A stretch of 64,000 nt of DNA from assembly GCA_010094025.1 (NCBI GenBank), contig ML991775.1, positions 124,001-188,000 on the forward strand, in the 5' to 3' direction. The position numbers and the translations under genes are program-made. The notes under the pieces were generated by a model that was not told the origin of the DNA, made no database searches, and was given only the letters and a program-made list of their open reading frames with translations. Shown one piece after another: positions 12,724 through 23,700 of this stretch; positions within the stretch are counted from its first letter, which is position 1, and each line of letters begins with the position of its first letter. This DNA comes from Viridothelium virens. Taxonomy: Eukaryota; Ascomycota; Dothideomycetes; Trypetheliales; Trypetheliaceae.

Positions 12724-15700
12724 TTACGAGACGAACCATAGCTTGACCACTCCCGCAACACGACCCCGGCAGACAGGGCAGTCATCCAGATTCTGAGCAC
12801 AATCCATGCACGCCGCAACATGGCCACAATGGAGAAACGCCGTGTCCGCATCACTCTCCCAGCAAATCTTACATCTCTTTCCGCTGTCATCCTCTGCCTG
12901 TTTCCATACAGTGACACCCTGCCCGTGCCGCTTACCATTCTTCCATCCCCCAGTGTATTCGTTTCCAGTCGCATGCTCTACCAAGGTGCCCTTGCCACTC
13001 AGCAGCCCAGACTCGAAGCTCCCTTCATACACATCGCCATTAGCGAAGATGAGGCGTCCATGACCATGACGTTTGCCAAGAGCAAAGTCGCCACGGTAGG
13101 CCTCATTATTGCCCAGTGAAATATGTTCCCCCAGGCCATGGTATTGGCCTTTCAAAACGCTTCCTCTGAAGTAAGAAGACGAAAAGTACGACCTTGTGAG
13201 ATGACAAGCAGAAAGGTAGGGGAAGTTCCGTACGTTCGTTTCAGCCCGTATAAAGTCTGCCGGATCGACCGACCGACCGTCAGCCAAATATTTCTCGGGG
13301 TCCGTCACTCGCTCGTGGGCGATGATGATTGCACCGTCGCGGATAAGTTCGTGGGCAAACGTTCTGTAAGAAAGGAGTTTGCGACAGCCACTATTCGTCT
13401 CTTCAAACAGATCGAGAGGCTTGTCCGTCTGGAGCAACTTGAATATGGTTTCAAGAGTATCCTCGTAGCTGATCGTATAGCTCCCAACATGCCGGAGGGT
13501 CTGAGTATTCACATCGAAGGACTTCAGGAAAATGTACACGTTTGTCTTGATCGTTTTTGATCGTAAATTTTCGTATAGTTGCAAAAGAGTTGAAAGGTCT
13601 AACTCCTGGGCAATTTTGGAAATTTTCTCCAATCGAAGAGCGCTTTTCCTGCCCCGAGGAGGTCCTTCTGGTTCAGCAGGAGGTGGGGGCGGAGGCACTG
13701 CGATCGGTGGAGCAGGCACATCTACCATTATTGCTTCTGGCGCTAGACCCGTGGTATTCCCCGAGTCGTTCGTGGTCCCTCCGGTGCTGTCTACTGCAGC
13801 AATTAATGTAGCCTCTAGATCAGAGGGAACTCCTGCTCCATCTACTTGAGAGGCTGCAGCGGGCTCTATAGTTACCGGGTCATTGGCGGCCGGCTGATTG
13901 GAAGATGCAGCGGGAACAGTTGCTTGATCGTCAACGTCGGACATCGGGCTATCTTCTCTTTCATGGGGATCGGTGCGATCTTCTGGCTCGATCTGCGACG
14001 AGCTACTCTGCCCGTTAACTTCCTGCGCCGTCTGTCCATGATCGGGCTGGCCGTCGGATTTAGTACTAGCCCCAGCTACCGTGGCAGCTTCAGCAACTCG
14101 ATCTTGTTTTTCTATTATTTCGAAAGGAATGATATGCAGCCAGATTCTCTTTTCGGGGCAAAGCTGACTGATCACTCCCAGGTCCAGTGCCAAATCGTTA
14201 CAATCAGGCCAACGAGACATTTGAGGCCAATCCACACACCCTTGCCGGGAATCGATGATGAACAAAGCGCACTGTCGATGATCGCGAACTTCAGGTAGTC
14301 TTTCTTTGAGATGTTCCTGGAGATCTTGGAGGGTGGCTGTTGCTGGAAGCGTGGCCTCGATGATTGGAAGGGGGTTGGTCCTCGCATCTTTGGAGCCGTC
14401 CTCAAACAAGTTAACTACTCCAGAGTCCTTGCTAGACTGAAACGCTTTGGATTCAATAATCTGCAAGTCGATTTCGTCAGGAGGGCTTATCTTGATGCGC
14501 TCCTTGAGGCATTTTACAGCGTCCGAAAAGTCGTCTAGTTCGAGAGACAGTATGGTCCAATCATCAGGGCTGTCTTCGTATCGTATGTTTCGCAACCATT
14601 GCGCTTGTAGCCATTGCGGGACCTTCCATTCTGGCTCTGGCGTATGCAACAGTTCTAGCATTTGCTCACATATGTAAATAGCAATGTAAGCTACGCCCTT
14701 ATTCGCATCGCGTGATGATTTGGACGCGTATCCTTCTTCGTGAGCAGCCTCTCTTTGAGTAATACAAGTGACCTTGCAGTCGGATGAACGATTGTTGTAT
14801 CGGTACCACTTTCCGCCAAGACCGAGAGGCCTCAACGTTGAGTAGTATGAGCCAGACTGAAGTTCTCCTCGATGACTAACATGACCATAAAGAATGTAAG
14901 ACACTCCATGTATCACGACTCGGTCATCCAAAGAGACTTTGTCGGTGAGTTTCTTCCATCGACGCGCTTCAGGGTCAAAGGCCTGTCTATCAAGCTCAAG
15001 ACAGAGCACTTGTGCAGTTGGAAAATTGTGGTTGCCCGAAGTCTCCACATTCTCGACAGCCTTGGCCAGTGACTTGAACCCCTTTATCTTTACCCGATGA
15101 TTAGGTATTCCACGAATTTGGTCTTTGGCTGGACCAAATATGTTACTCAGAGAGTTGCACCACGGGGTACCTTGCAGCTCCTCTTCGATTTTGGCCCTCA
15201 ACACCTCCCAGATTTCGATGATGTCCATCTTTCGGATGGGTTCGGCAAGTCCGTAAAATTCGAGTGTGTCAATCAGATCATCAAGCGCAATCTTTCCCGA
15301 GAGTGGGGACTTCGGTTGACGCATCTGAAATAATATAGACTGTAGTTGTTCCACAACATGCATGGACCGCCTTCGAGCGTCTATCGAAGGATCTGGGATT
15401 TGAACATTGTACAGTAGTTCACGAAATGATCGGAGAAGCATCCACGCAGATATGGCCGCCGCAATGTTACCATCTGTTGCGCTCGTCGGACTCTGCAGAC
15501 TATGGAGACCGGTCATGGCAAGACTATCCCAGGGATTGCTATCGCTAGGGTGTTCCCAGAGGCATCCGGTTGCATCATCGACAGTCCTGATGTATGCTGT
15601 GAACGCAAGTGTGTCATTCTTTAACAAAGCTTGCCGCTCAAAGGGCTCTCGATAGCAGATTCGATAGAAAGGGCCATGAAATCGAGTGGAACCCCAATCG

Positions 15701-16875
15701 GTATTTTTGGGGCAAAATCTATGCGTATAGGAGTGGAAGTGGTTCACTCGTGGCTCGTTTGGGTTGTAAAGGACAATCGAAAATTGAGTCGCAACACTTG
15801 GACGTTGTGCGGTCGCCTCCACCGAGGGTTCTTTGAGAGGCGGAAGAGGCGTTTGCTGGGTCTTCATGCCACTAGATGTGGATTGGTCTGGTAGAGTTTC
15901 CATTTGTGTGTCGCCATGTCCCGCATCCGTGATTGACTCCGATGGTTTTTCTGCATCTGTATCAAAACTGACGCACTCGATGTAGACACTGAGATATTCC
16001 GAATCATTTCCTCTAGGGTAGAATTTTATCTGCCAATCGTAGCCCCCAATGTTGACAATCGGAGAACGCATGAGTGCTTCGTGGTTGGGCTTTTCTTTCG
16101 TTCCGTTATAGTTTGTCACTGTCCAATGGATTCTACCACTTGTATTTGGCGTATATTCTGGGTCGTGAAGGTCAAAAAAGGTCTGATTTTCCCAATACTC
16201 ATGGTCTTCTGCACTGTGTTCCACCTTGTCCTCGATCTCTTTGAGCTCAGTCTCATTTGGAGATGAAGTGTCTTCTGGTAGCGGACGCCATCGCTCGTTA
16301 CTATGGTCGTAATCGCCATCGGACATCTCTTGATCTTCAGGAGGGGGTGGTGGAGGCGGTGAGCCTCGACTAGAATGCACTGGGGGAGCGGTCAACGTCG
16401 GATCCTCGTCCCTACTCGTAGAGATAGGAGGCTCAGTATCTCCTGAAGAATCAACACTGCTACCATTCGATGACACTCTGACAAGGTTCTCGTTGCGCGG
16501 ATGAGCGGTACCTGAGAGCTCAGCACCCGTTGTGTTCACAACCATGTGTGGATTCGCCTCAGATTGAGCCGGTCCGGCTTCAGGTTCAATGTCGATAGTA
16601 GACCCTCTGTCATGATTCTGCCCTTGAACCGGGGTGGGTAGAGTCATTGACACATCCATATCAACATCCTCTTCGGCCAAGCGGAGGGTCTCGGAGGACC
16701 CAGATGGCGGTGGAATGGGAAGCTCGCCAGGAATCTCACCTGATTCGTCTGAAGACGGCGGCGGAACGTTATTCGCGAGGTTGGAGGGAAAAGGAAGAGG
16801 GCGAGGTGAGGAGGAACGACGACCGAAGAGGAGCGGTGGTGGGTCCGGAGGCGTGGATCTGGTCGTAAGGCTCAT
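12724..16875 (-). CDS. MATH / inactive USP7-like / MORN / RING protein
   Basis: One long uninterrupted frame of 1383 residues. Residues 1-240 are disordered and Pro/Ser-rich. Residues about 246-430 form a MATH domain (IHWTVTNYNG, then GGYDWQIKFYPRGN) with a roughly 60-residue low-complexity insert. Residues about 450-720 align by eye with the USP7 catalytic fold: the segment ending EEELQGT matches the USP7 region ending ENKMKGT, and GKWYRYNN matches GKWCKFDD. However, the Cys-box shows no Cys, and the catalytic His of GGHY is Ser676 (SGSYY). AYIAIY matches the end of the USP fold. Residues about 1110-1190 (VYIFLKSFDVNTQTL) resemble the USP7 ICP0-binding ubiquitin-like domain. Three MORN repeats follow (about 1258-1324), then a C-terminal C3HC4 RING (CKIC...CGH...CPVC). 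Inference: an E3 ubiquitin ligase carrying a pseudo-deubiquitinase. No intron is needed, though one cannot be excluded. Confidence 0.85.
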   Translation of the reverse strand: MSLTTRSTPPDPPPLLFGRRSSSPRPLPFPSNLANNVPPPSSDESGEIPGELPIPPPSGSSETLRLAEEDVDMDVSMTLPTPVQGQNHDRGSTIDIEPEAGPAQSEANPHMVVNTTGAELSGTAHPRNENLVRVSSNGSSVDSSGDTEPPISTSRDEDPTLTAPPVHSSRGSPPPPPPPEDQEMSDGDYDHSNERWRPLPEDTSSPNETELKEIEDKVEHSAEDHEYWENQTFFDLHDPEYTPNTSGRIHWTVTNYNGTKEKPNHEALMRSPIVNIGGYDWQIKFYPRGNDSEYLSVYIECVSFDTDAEKPSESITDAGHGDTQMETLPDQSTSSGMKTQQTPLPPLKEPSVEATAQRPSVATQFSIVLYNPNEPRVNHFHSYTHRFCPKNTDWGSTRFHGPFYRICYREPFERQALLKNDTLAFTAYIRTVDDATGCLWEHPSDSNPWDSLAMTGLHSLQSPTSATDGNIAAAISAWMLLRSFRELLYNVQIPDPSIDARRRSMHVVEQLQSILFQMRQPKSPLSGKIALDDLIDTLEFYGLAEPIRKMDIIEIWEVLRAKIEEELQGTPWCNSLSNIFGPAKDQIRGIPNHRVKIKGFKSLAKAVENVETSGNHNFPTAQVLCLELDRQAFDPEARRWKKLTDKVSLDDRVVIHGVSYILYGHVSHRGELQSGSYYSTLRPLGLGGKWYRYNNRSSDCKVTCITQREAAHEEGYASKSSRDANKGVAYIAIYICEQMLELLHTPEPEWKVPQWLQAQWLRNIRYEDSPDDWTILSLELDDFSDAVKCLKERIKISPPDEIDLQIIESKAFQSSKDSGVVNLFEDGSKDARTNPLPIIEATLPATATLQDLQEHLKERLPEVRDHRQCALFIIDSRQGCVDWPQMSRWPDCNDLALDLGVISQLCPEKRIWLHIIPFEIIEKQDRVAEAATVAGASTKSDGQPDHGQTAQEVNGQSSSSQIEPEDRTDPHEREDSPMSDVDDQATVPAASSNQPAANDPVTIEPAAASQVDGAGVPSDLEATLIAAVDSTGGTTNDSGNTTGLAPEAIMVDVPAPPIAVPPPPPPAEPEGPPRGRKSALRLEKISKIAQELDLSTLLQLYENLRSKTIKTNVYIFLKSFDVNTQTLRHVGSYTISYEDTLETIFKLLQTDKPLDLFEETNSGCRKLLSYRTFAHELIRDGAIIIAHERVTDPEKYLADGRSVDPADFIRAETNVRNFPYLSACHLTRSYFSSSYFRGSVLKGQYHGLGEHISLGNNEAYRGDFALGKRHGHGRLIFANGDVYEGSFESGLLSGKGTLVEHATGNEYTGGWKNGKRHGQGVTVWKQAEDDSGKRCKICWESDADTAFLHCGHVAACMDCAQNLDDCPVCRGRVAGVVKLWFVS

Positions 16876-17645
16876 GGTCGGAGGAGGTGAAGGACATCAA
16901 AGAGGCGACCAAGGAGGCAGGCGAGACTCTGCTTAGAGTGGGAGTAGCGAGGCAGACAACCGAAAGATTTATGAACTCCTTCAAGGCTCTACGCGGCAAA
17001 CTTTCCTAGTAACGTTCTCTGCCTTGAAACGTCGAAGCTATCAGAGAGCTGTCAATTTTGCCGCTCCTTGCAGGCGGTCAGGCCGATAGCAAGGCAACCC
17101 TGTCGAGGGTTCGGAAAGAAAGGCTGATACTGTACGCCTGGCTGAACTGATTTCAACGGTCTTACTATCCCACAAGGCGCACAAGAGTCTAAAGATGAGA
17201 ACGATACAGAGTTGCGACTTCACTTCGAAAAGGTGGCATAGGTGAAATGTCAGAGCTTATGACGACTTATGACAGCTCAGCGCGGTCATGTAGGCAGCGG
17301 CTACAATGCGTGATTCACTAGATGACTGATTGGCGAATTCAGTCACGGTAGACGCATGGAAACACGGGCAAGGCGGATACGCCGCTGATCCATGTCAGGC
17401 CATCGCCACCACCGTTCTTCGGGTTAGCTTCCGCCATCATTCTCGTCACGACCTGGCCAGTTGGCGGGAATTTTTTGGTGGACAGTTGCTGCCTTCGGCA
17501 CACGGCGTTCCACACGTGCGAGCAAAAGCAAGAGCCGGTGAACAGAACGATCAGCCTTGAGCAGCTTCCGGCCCGTCTACTTTGGCATATCCATCAATCG
17601 ATGCAATGATAAGGTGCTCTGTACTCCATCTATCAGTCCGGACGG
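16876..17645. other. Intergenic, no gene seen
   Basis: Should contain the promoter of the MATH-RING gene next to 16876 and the 3' untranslated region of deoxyhypusine synthase next to 17645. Short open frames here show no family resemblance. Confidence 0.5.
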
Positions 17646-18824
17646 TCATCCCACGCGGGCAAATGTCGCTGCAACAATGAGCGGGAACGCTATCGTGGCT
17701 TCCGCATATACCTAGGCCATCCTAGATTAGCATCATTTCCTCCACCGCTCTGAAGCCAGCTCCGACTCACCTTGACGCTATCACCATCTGCTTTGATTTT
17801 TCCCCAACTGACAGCTTCATCTGGCCGTGCTCCTGCATCGCTTCCGTCAAATTCCTGTGCAGTATTAATGTATACTGCACTCTCCGCCCCGTTGCGCATG
17901 AGACAGGCGTTGGCGATATGATGCTTTACAAGTCCACCCCCAAGAATGATCATGCCCGCTTGTCTTGCCTTGACTGATATCGAGTTAATCTTCCGTATGT
18001 CTTCCACGATGTCGATGCGAAGCTGCTGGGGCGATGCTTTGTATGTGTGAAAATAGAGCATATCTCCAAGACTGCCGTCGGTAAGAGCCGGACAAAATAC
18101 AGGGATATCATTCTTCCAAGCCCAGTAGTAGATGGATCGTTCGTCATCAATTTCCTCACCCAAGCGCCGAACGACTTTACTTGGGGTCCAGTGAAGAGGC
18201 TCCGCTGCGTCTCTGCTGGCTTCTTGCTCTTCCAGCATTCGGTCAAAGATCGGCACCACCCAGTCTTCGAAGGCGCAATAGTTACTGTTTGGCACGAAAA
18301 GATTTCCAATTCGATTTCGACCCTTTTCTCGCATCTCTGCGCCTTTATCAGTGAAAGATCCGAGATAAGTTGGGCCAAGGCACTTGATGAAATCCTCCTC
18401 AACGCCACCAGCTGTTGTTACTATGGCCGAAACATGCTTGTGTTGAACAAGATAACGGACAGTCTCGCGTAGGCCGGAGGAGACAAGATTTGACGTATAT
18501 CCCAGGAAAATAGTAGTCTTTTCTCCAGTCTCCGAATCCCTCCAAGACCTCTGCACAGGGGTTTAGAGGCATAATTTCCAAATTTTGCAAGTGCTAGATT
18601 CGTACCATGTCATTAATAATGCGGATGGCTTCACCAATTGATGTCGCCTGGAAGCCCATCCCTCCCATTCCCTCAACCAACTCCTGAACGGTGATGTCGC
18701 GGCTTTTGAATTGATCAAACTCAATACCCTGTACCTTCCTTGCCCCTTGTTCGACGGGCTCAGAAGCTTTCAGTACGGCGCTCGTGGCCTCGGAAGGAAC
18801 TACAGATTCACCATTCGTTGCCAT
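17646..18824 (-). CDS. Deoxyhypusine synthase
   Basis: Transfers the aminobutyl group of spermidine to a lysine of eIF5A, the first step of hypusine formation; NAD-dependent, cytosolic, essential. Three exons (18824-18606, 18550-17771, 17711-17646), introns 55 and 59 nt, give 354 residues, normal for the family. Conserved segments are [50 protein letters not shown] and [16 protein letters not shown]. The active-site lysine lies in VSWGKI (about Lys324). The last exon restores the usual C-terminal stretch [14 protein letters not shown] and ends in RVG. Both splice joins are phase 0 and keep the family sequence continuous. DYS1 is the yeast counterpart. Confidence 0.95.
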
Positions 18825-20778
18825 TCTGAATAGTCACTTAAGTGTCGGGATAATATTAAATCTTTGGGATCACAAAGTCAGAGACCCAGATGATCGATCC
18901 GCATGGATATGGATATAGAACGAAGTTAGCCTCTAATGACTTTAGGGCAAAGAAAAAAGGATTGGTCACTGTAGTATTTAGTAAGGCTATTTCGCTAGTT
19001 CATCTGCGCTAGTTCATCTGCCGATTACGCTTAAACTTTGAATGAAAACTGCACACAATCTTAAATTTCTGCATCTCCGAAAATTTGCCGATTCTCCCAC
19101 AAGCATGATCGGGTTTGTCCGTGGTGCGCGTTTACTTAAGCCATATGGGATTGAGGGGTGGGAGCTAAGCCGAACTGCACCGCCACATTCTCGCTACCAG
19201 CGTGCAGTGCTGGGTATGCGACAGTCGACCCCCACAGTGTGCTTTGAAGAGATCTGGAAACTCAGCTTCGATCAAATCTACAGTCGAGATGGAACCACCG
19301 AACGATCCCATCCCTTCTAGGTCGCCTAGCACCAGTGGTATCCTAGGCCGAACTATGGTAATATAGGTACGTAGGTAATTCGCGCTCAAGGCTCTAGAAG
19401 ACGGGGTTTCGGCTAGGGGCGCCTTGTGAAAAGCCCACGTCACGATCATCGGGACAGGCCACCAAGGCGCTTCAAGCCTTCCTTGCAGCCGCCAAACGCG
19501 AGTCATCGCTTCCCAGATTTGCCCTAGCCAATCTCCCGAGGTCGCCCGTTTCACATCAACGGTTTCGGAGACATACAATTTTCCTTGGAGGTGGACAAGC
19601 ACAATGGTGTCCGTACGTTCTTTACACTTCTAGCTATGGGGATCGACAGCCAGAGATGAGCTTGAAGGTGAAGCAGGTGTAGCCTGACGCAAATACTGCA
19701 TGCAAGGGTGTGACGGCGCCGCAGCGGAGGACAAGCCCCTGGAGCAGAGCACCGACATCTGAAGTAGGGCGGGCTGGGAGCGCGCTGATTGGATAGGAGA
19801 TTGAAGATGCGTGTGGACGAGGGAAGCCGGCCTGCAAAGGTTCCACGCCAAGCCCCATGCAGAAAATCAGAGCATGGCCATTGCCGTTTGCCGGCTCCAT
19901 CCTGCATCATGGGCAACCATTTAGCAACAAACTGCCACAACCTTGCAAGTGCATCTGCTTACTACGACGACTCGCTGCCACGCAAGGTGCACTTCCCCAA
20001 CTTCCTCCTCTCCTCTGTCTCCAATTCCGCCCATTTGCCTCTCACGACGTGGAGCTCCACCCCGGGAACCGAGCGTTTGACGTCGTGCCCTTCTCTGCCA
20101 AAGATTGGGCGCGCTACCGCTGTTAGGTTTGCAGACATCCAGGGCTGCGCTTTGTGGGCAGCTGTCGGGTTCTTTGGTCGAAAACCCAGGGATCCACCAT
20201 TCCAACCAGATTTGGTTCATCTGGTGCGGCTGTCGACGGCGATTCCCCACAGAGTTTCCGTGCTTGCGTGCGCTGCATCTGACCATCTGACCGTCAGTCT
20301 TCCCACTCAGTCCGAGGAGTCACGACGAGGTCGCAGTGCATCGGTCGTCGACGTGTCTACTCGTGCCTCAGCTGGGGCTCGTTCGTCTAAACTAAGGGAT
20401 CCAAGCCCGCGGACCACGCAGAGAGATCCATGCGGCGTGTGGGCGCACTAACTCGCTAGCTCCGTTTTGGTCCGTCCCGCGCCTGGACCTGGAACGTCAA
20501 ACCTCCAAATCTCTCGCATCGCAACTTCACGATACCCAACAATCCACCACCACGCTCATTCCACCCTGTTCGGTTACAATACAGTCTCTTCCTTTCTGAT
20601 TAGTCTCAGGCTTGATACCCAGTGAAATTTGGAACCTCACTGTTCGCCTTTATGCTTCCATTCATCACTTCCACACGTGCGGCCGTCCTTTCTTTGAGAT
20701 CGGGTGAAACCGCGGTACGCCACCACGGCAACCCCAACTTAATGTCCTTAAATCTATAAAGTTCGCGCTCTCTCTGTA
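18825..20778. other. Divergent intergenic region, about 1.95 kb
   Basis: Lies between deoxyhypusine synthase (-) and the SANT gene (+), so it holds two promoters. A direct duplication of the 14-mer CGCTAGTTCATCTG occurs at about 18991-19018. A 220-codon open frame (19789-20451, +) has no recognisable domain and probably reflects the GC-rich leader of the SANT gene. Confidence 0.45.
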
Positions 20779-23700
20779 ATGTCTTCGCGCTATCCCAACA
20801 TTCACGACTCGCGATACCCGCCTCGAGACCGATCGCGCTCACCACCACGGTACTCTGATCGCCGTGGCTCCACTGTTTATCAATCTGCCTTCTCAGGTGC
20901 CGATGTTCCGCGTGGACCTAAAGCTCTGGTTGACCCCTCCAGACCTCCAGGACCTGGCACGCCCTCAACTGTACCCGCCGGTCCGCGAGGGCGAGGTTTT
21001 GGGGGACGGCCAGATTATCGCGACTCCCGGGATTTGCCACCATCAAGTGAAAGAGATCGCTCATGGCGAGACCGAGAATATGACAGGAGAGACCGCAGGC
21101 CATCACCTCGTGGACGATCCCCAACCCGGGATTTTCGCGAAAACAGGGAGTATCCACGTGATCTCGACACTGCTCGGGCCAGGAGAGGATCTCGAGATGG
21201 ACCTCCTTCGGCAAGCTCAACGTATTCAGATCCACCATCCTTCAGTTCAGCGCCATTTGGAAGAGGCGGTTTTGGAAGAGGTCGAGGCCGAGGTGAATAT
21301 GATTACCGCGGGCGAGGAAGAGGACTGTATCCTGACGAGCGAGACGTGTTTCGACCCCGCAGTCGATCGCGAGGACCGGCTCGACGTGAAAAAGAGTTTG
21401 TGAGGGATGATCGGGATTTTGAACGGGCGGAGGACCGTCGTTATGAACGGTGGGAGGACGATCGGAGGCCGGAGCGGGATGACCGAGATCGCGACCGCGA
21501 CCGCGACCGTGATCGTGACTTTGACCGTCAACGTCGAGACTTACCTCCCACTCGCCTCGACCTTCGCCAAGGCTCTTCCTCTGCGGGCCCTTCGACGCCC
21601 CATCCTCTGTCTGCCTCCTCTTCGCATCCACCTCCTTTGGATCGGGCCGGAGGCACAAGTACTCCACGTGATGCAGCTACCAGTAGACGAGGTTCTGCCG
21701 GCATCTTTCCCTCGGCCCATAAGGAAATTCGTCGAGAAAGTGAAAGATCTGATTCTTTCACCAGCAGAGCTGAATCGTCTCGGGAAAAGTATGCGCAACG
21801 CCCAGAATCTCCCCCACCTCAAGCACCTCAAGTTCCAGCGTTTGGCTCCTTACCTCAATTCAAAACCTCAAGCTATAATGGACCTCCATCGAACGTGTGG
21901 CGAGCACCTGTGGAAAACAAGGCATCGGAACCGACCCAGCCGGCCCCAGTCCCTCCGCAGGCACCAAAAGACGCCCCGGTTGCCCCAAAGGCACAATTGA
22001 GTGCGGCTCCTCCTACAGGACCACGGTCATCGCGACCTTTTCCAGAGCGATCTTCCGTAGGGGACTTAACCGAATCCGTCTCGCAGAACTTGCAGGATAC
22101 GAAGCCCAAAGATGGCACATCCATCTCTCAACCTACAACACCTCAACCAACGCCATCGGCAAAATTGGCGGTAGCCAACCAGACAGTTGCGGCCCGACCA
22201 TCCCCGCATCAACCTGAGCCTACTGCGATAGCTCCGACTGGCCCCCGTGGCATTCCGGGTGGACCTGTGGCTGGGCCAAGGGTGGCAGCAGCACCACCAC
22301 CATACTCGTTCACCAAGTCTCCCGGACAAGCTCCAGTTCGTCCATCAACTCCTCCAAACTTTGCACCACTAGGTCCAAGGAGTGCACCTCAACCAAACAC
22401 TTCCCCAAAAGCTCTGGGCGTGAACGTTCCTACTGGTCCTCGAGGTAGTAGGGTAACCATGCCAACCAGGCCTGGACCTACTCCGGAGAGGAGGACCGCT
22501 GCAGCGCCGAGGGCAGGTTATGGAGCTGGTAGAGGAAGCAATCAATGGATAAGTCCGCGTGTTCAGCAGCATGTGTCCAACGTTGTGCCTGCGAAAAGAG
22601 ATAGCGCCGGAGAAGAAGTTGTAAAAGAGTCCAACAGCTCACGGGGCGGACCAAAGACAGAGCTTACTCCTACACTTCAAGAAACATCAACGAAGGCGCA
22701 CTCTGATGATCCCATCGATCACCAAGCAGGTGTGGTTACTCTAAAGACTGAGCAGGAAGAGCCTCAGCTCAAGTCCGTTTCCGAAAGCGACCTTATCCAG
22801 GAAGATGGAATAGTTCATATTGACGGAGGTGCTGAGTCCGCCGCTATCAAACAGTCTAGAAACGCTCCATCTCAAGTTGGCACCGGAGAAGCTCCGAGCG
22901 ATGATGATGATGGCTTGGATCTAGATCTAGATGAAGAGGATTTCATGCAAACCGAAGACGATTTTGCCAAAATAAGGCAACGTCTTGAAGCATCAAAGGT
23001 CGATCTTAGCGCACGCCACGTCCGATCTTCAACACCGTTGCGGCAAATTGCGTCACTGGCAAGAATTGCCAGTGTTGACACTGAGGCTGTGAAGTTCTTC
23101 GTACCGGAGCCTCCTAAGAGTCGTCTGGGTCTGGGCGAGCATCGATCTAGCGGACAGGCAAAGGCTCGAAAAGCTGCGCAGGCTAGTATGCTCACCCCGA
23201 AAGCCGAGGATAGCGAAGACACAGTCATGTCAGATGACATTACTTTGCACGAAGCGTCTCCAAATCGAATGCCCAGCCCCGATCCGAAGAGTCTCCCACA
23301 CCTCTTAGCAGCACCACCCACGCCACTCTCCGATCAAGCTCCTTTCCAGGAGAGCCTCGCGCTGCACGAAGAATTGAAAGACACCATTGCTGATTACTTT
23401 ATGGACCACACCCAGGAACTAGATACGGAATATGAAAAGATGCGTTCTATATATGCCACGCAGTACAAGCTATGGAAGTCGCATGTTCAGTCTTTGGATT
23501 ACGAGAAGGAGCTGGCCGAAAAAATAAGGCAAAAGTCCGCAGAACCTATACCGGCACCTGAACCTGCACTGCCACCGACGACGCCAATCACGGAAAGTCG
23601 GCGTGCACACAAATTCAACACGGACTATGATGTTGAGAGGGCTCTCAAGGAGTCCATGGATACTCATAGAGAGGAGCAAGAAAAGGCTAAACGGGAGGCT

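Noticed and set aside
13110-13260. Possible intron in the MATH-RING gene before the MORN repeats
   Set aside because: The tempting GTACGG...TTCAG pair would shift the frame into an early stop; the frame is open without it.
19789-20451. 220-codon open frame upstream of the SANT gene
   Set aside because: No domain, composition like non-coding GC-rich leader, overlapped by frames on both strands; treated as promoter/leader.
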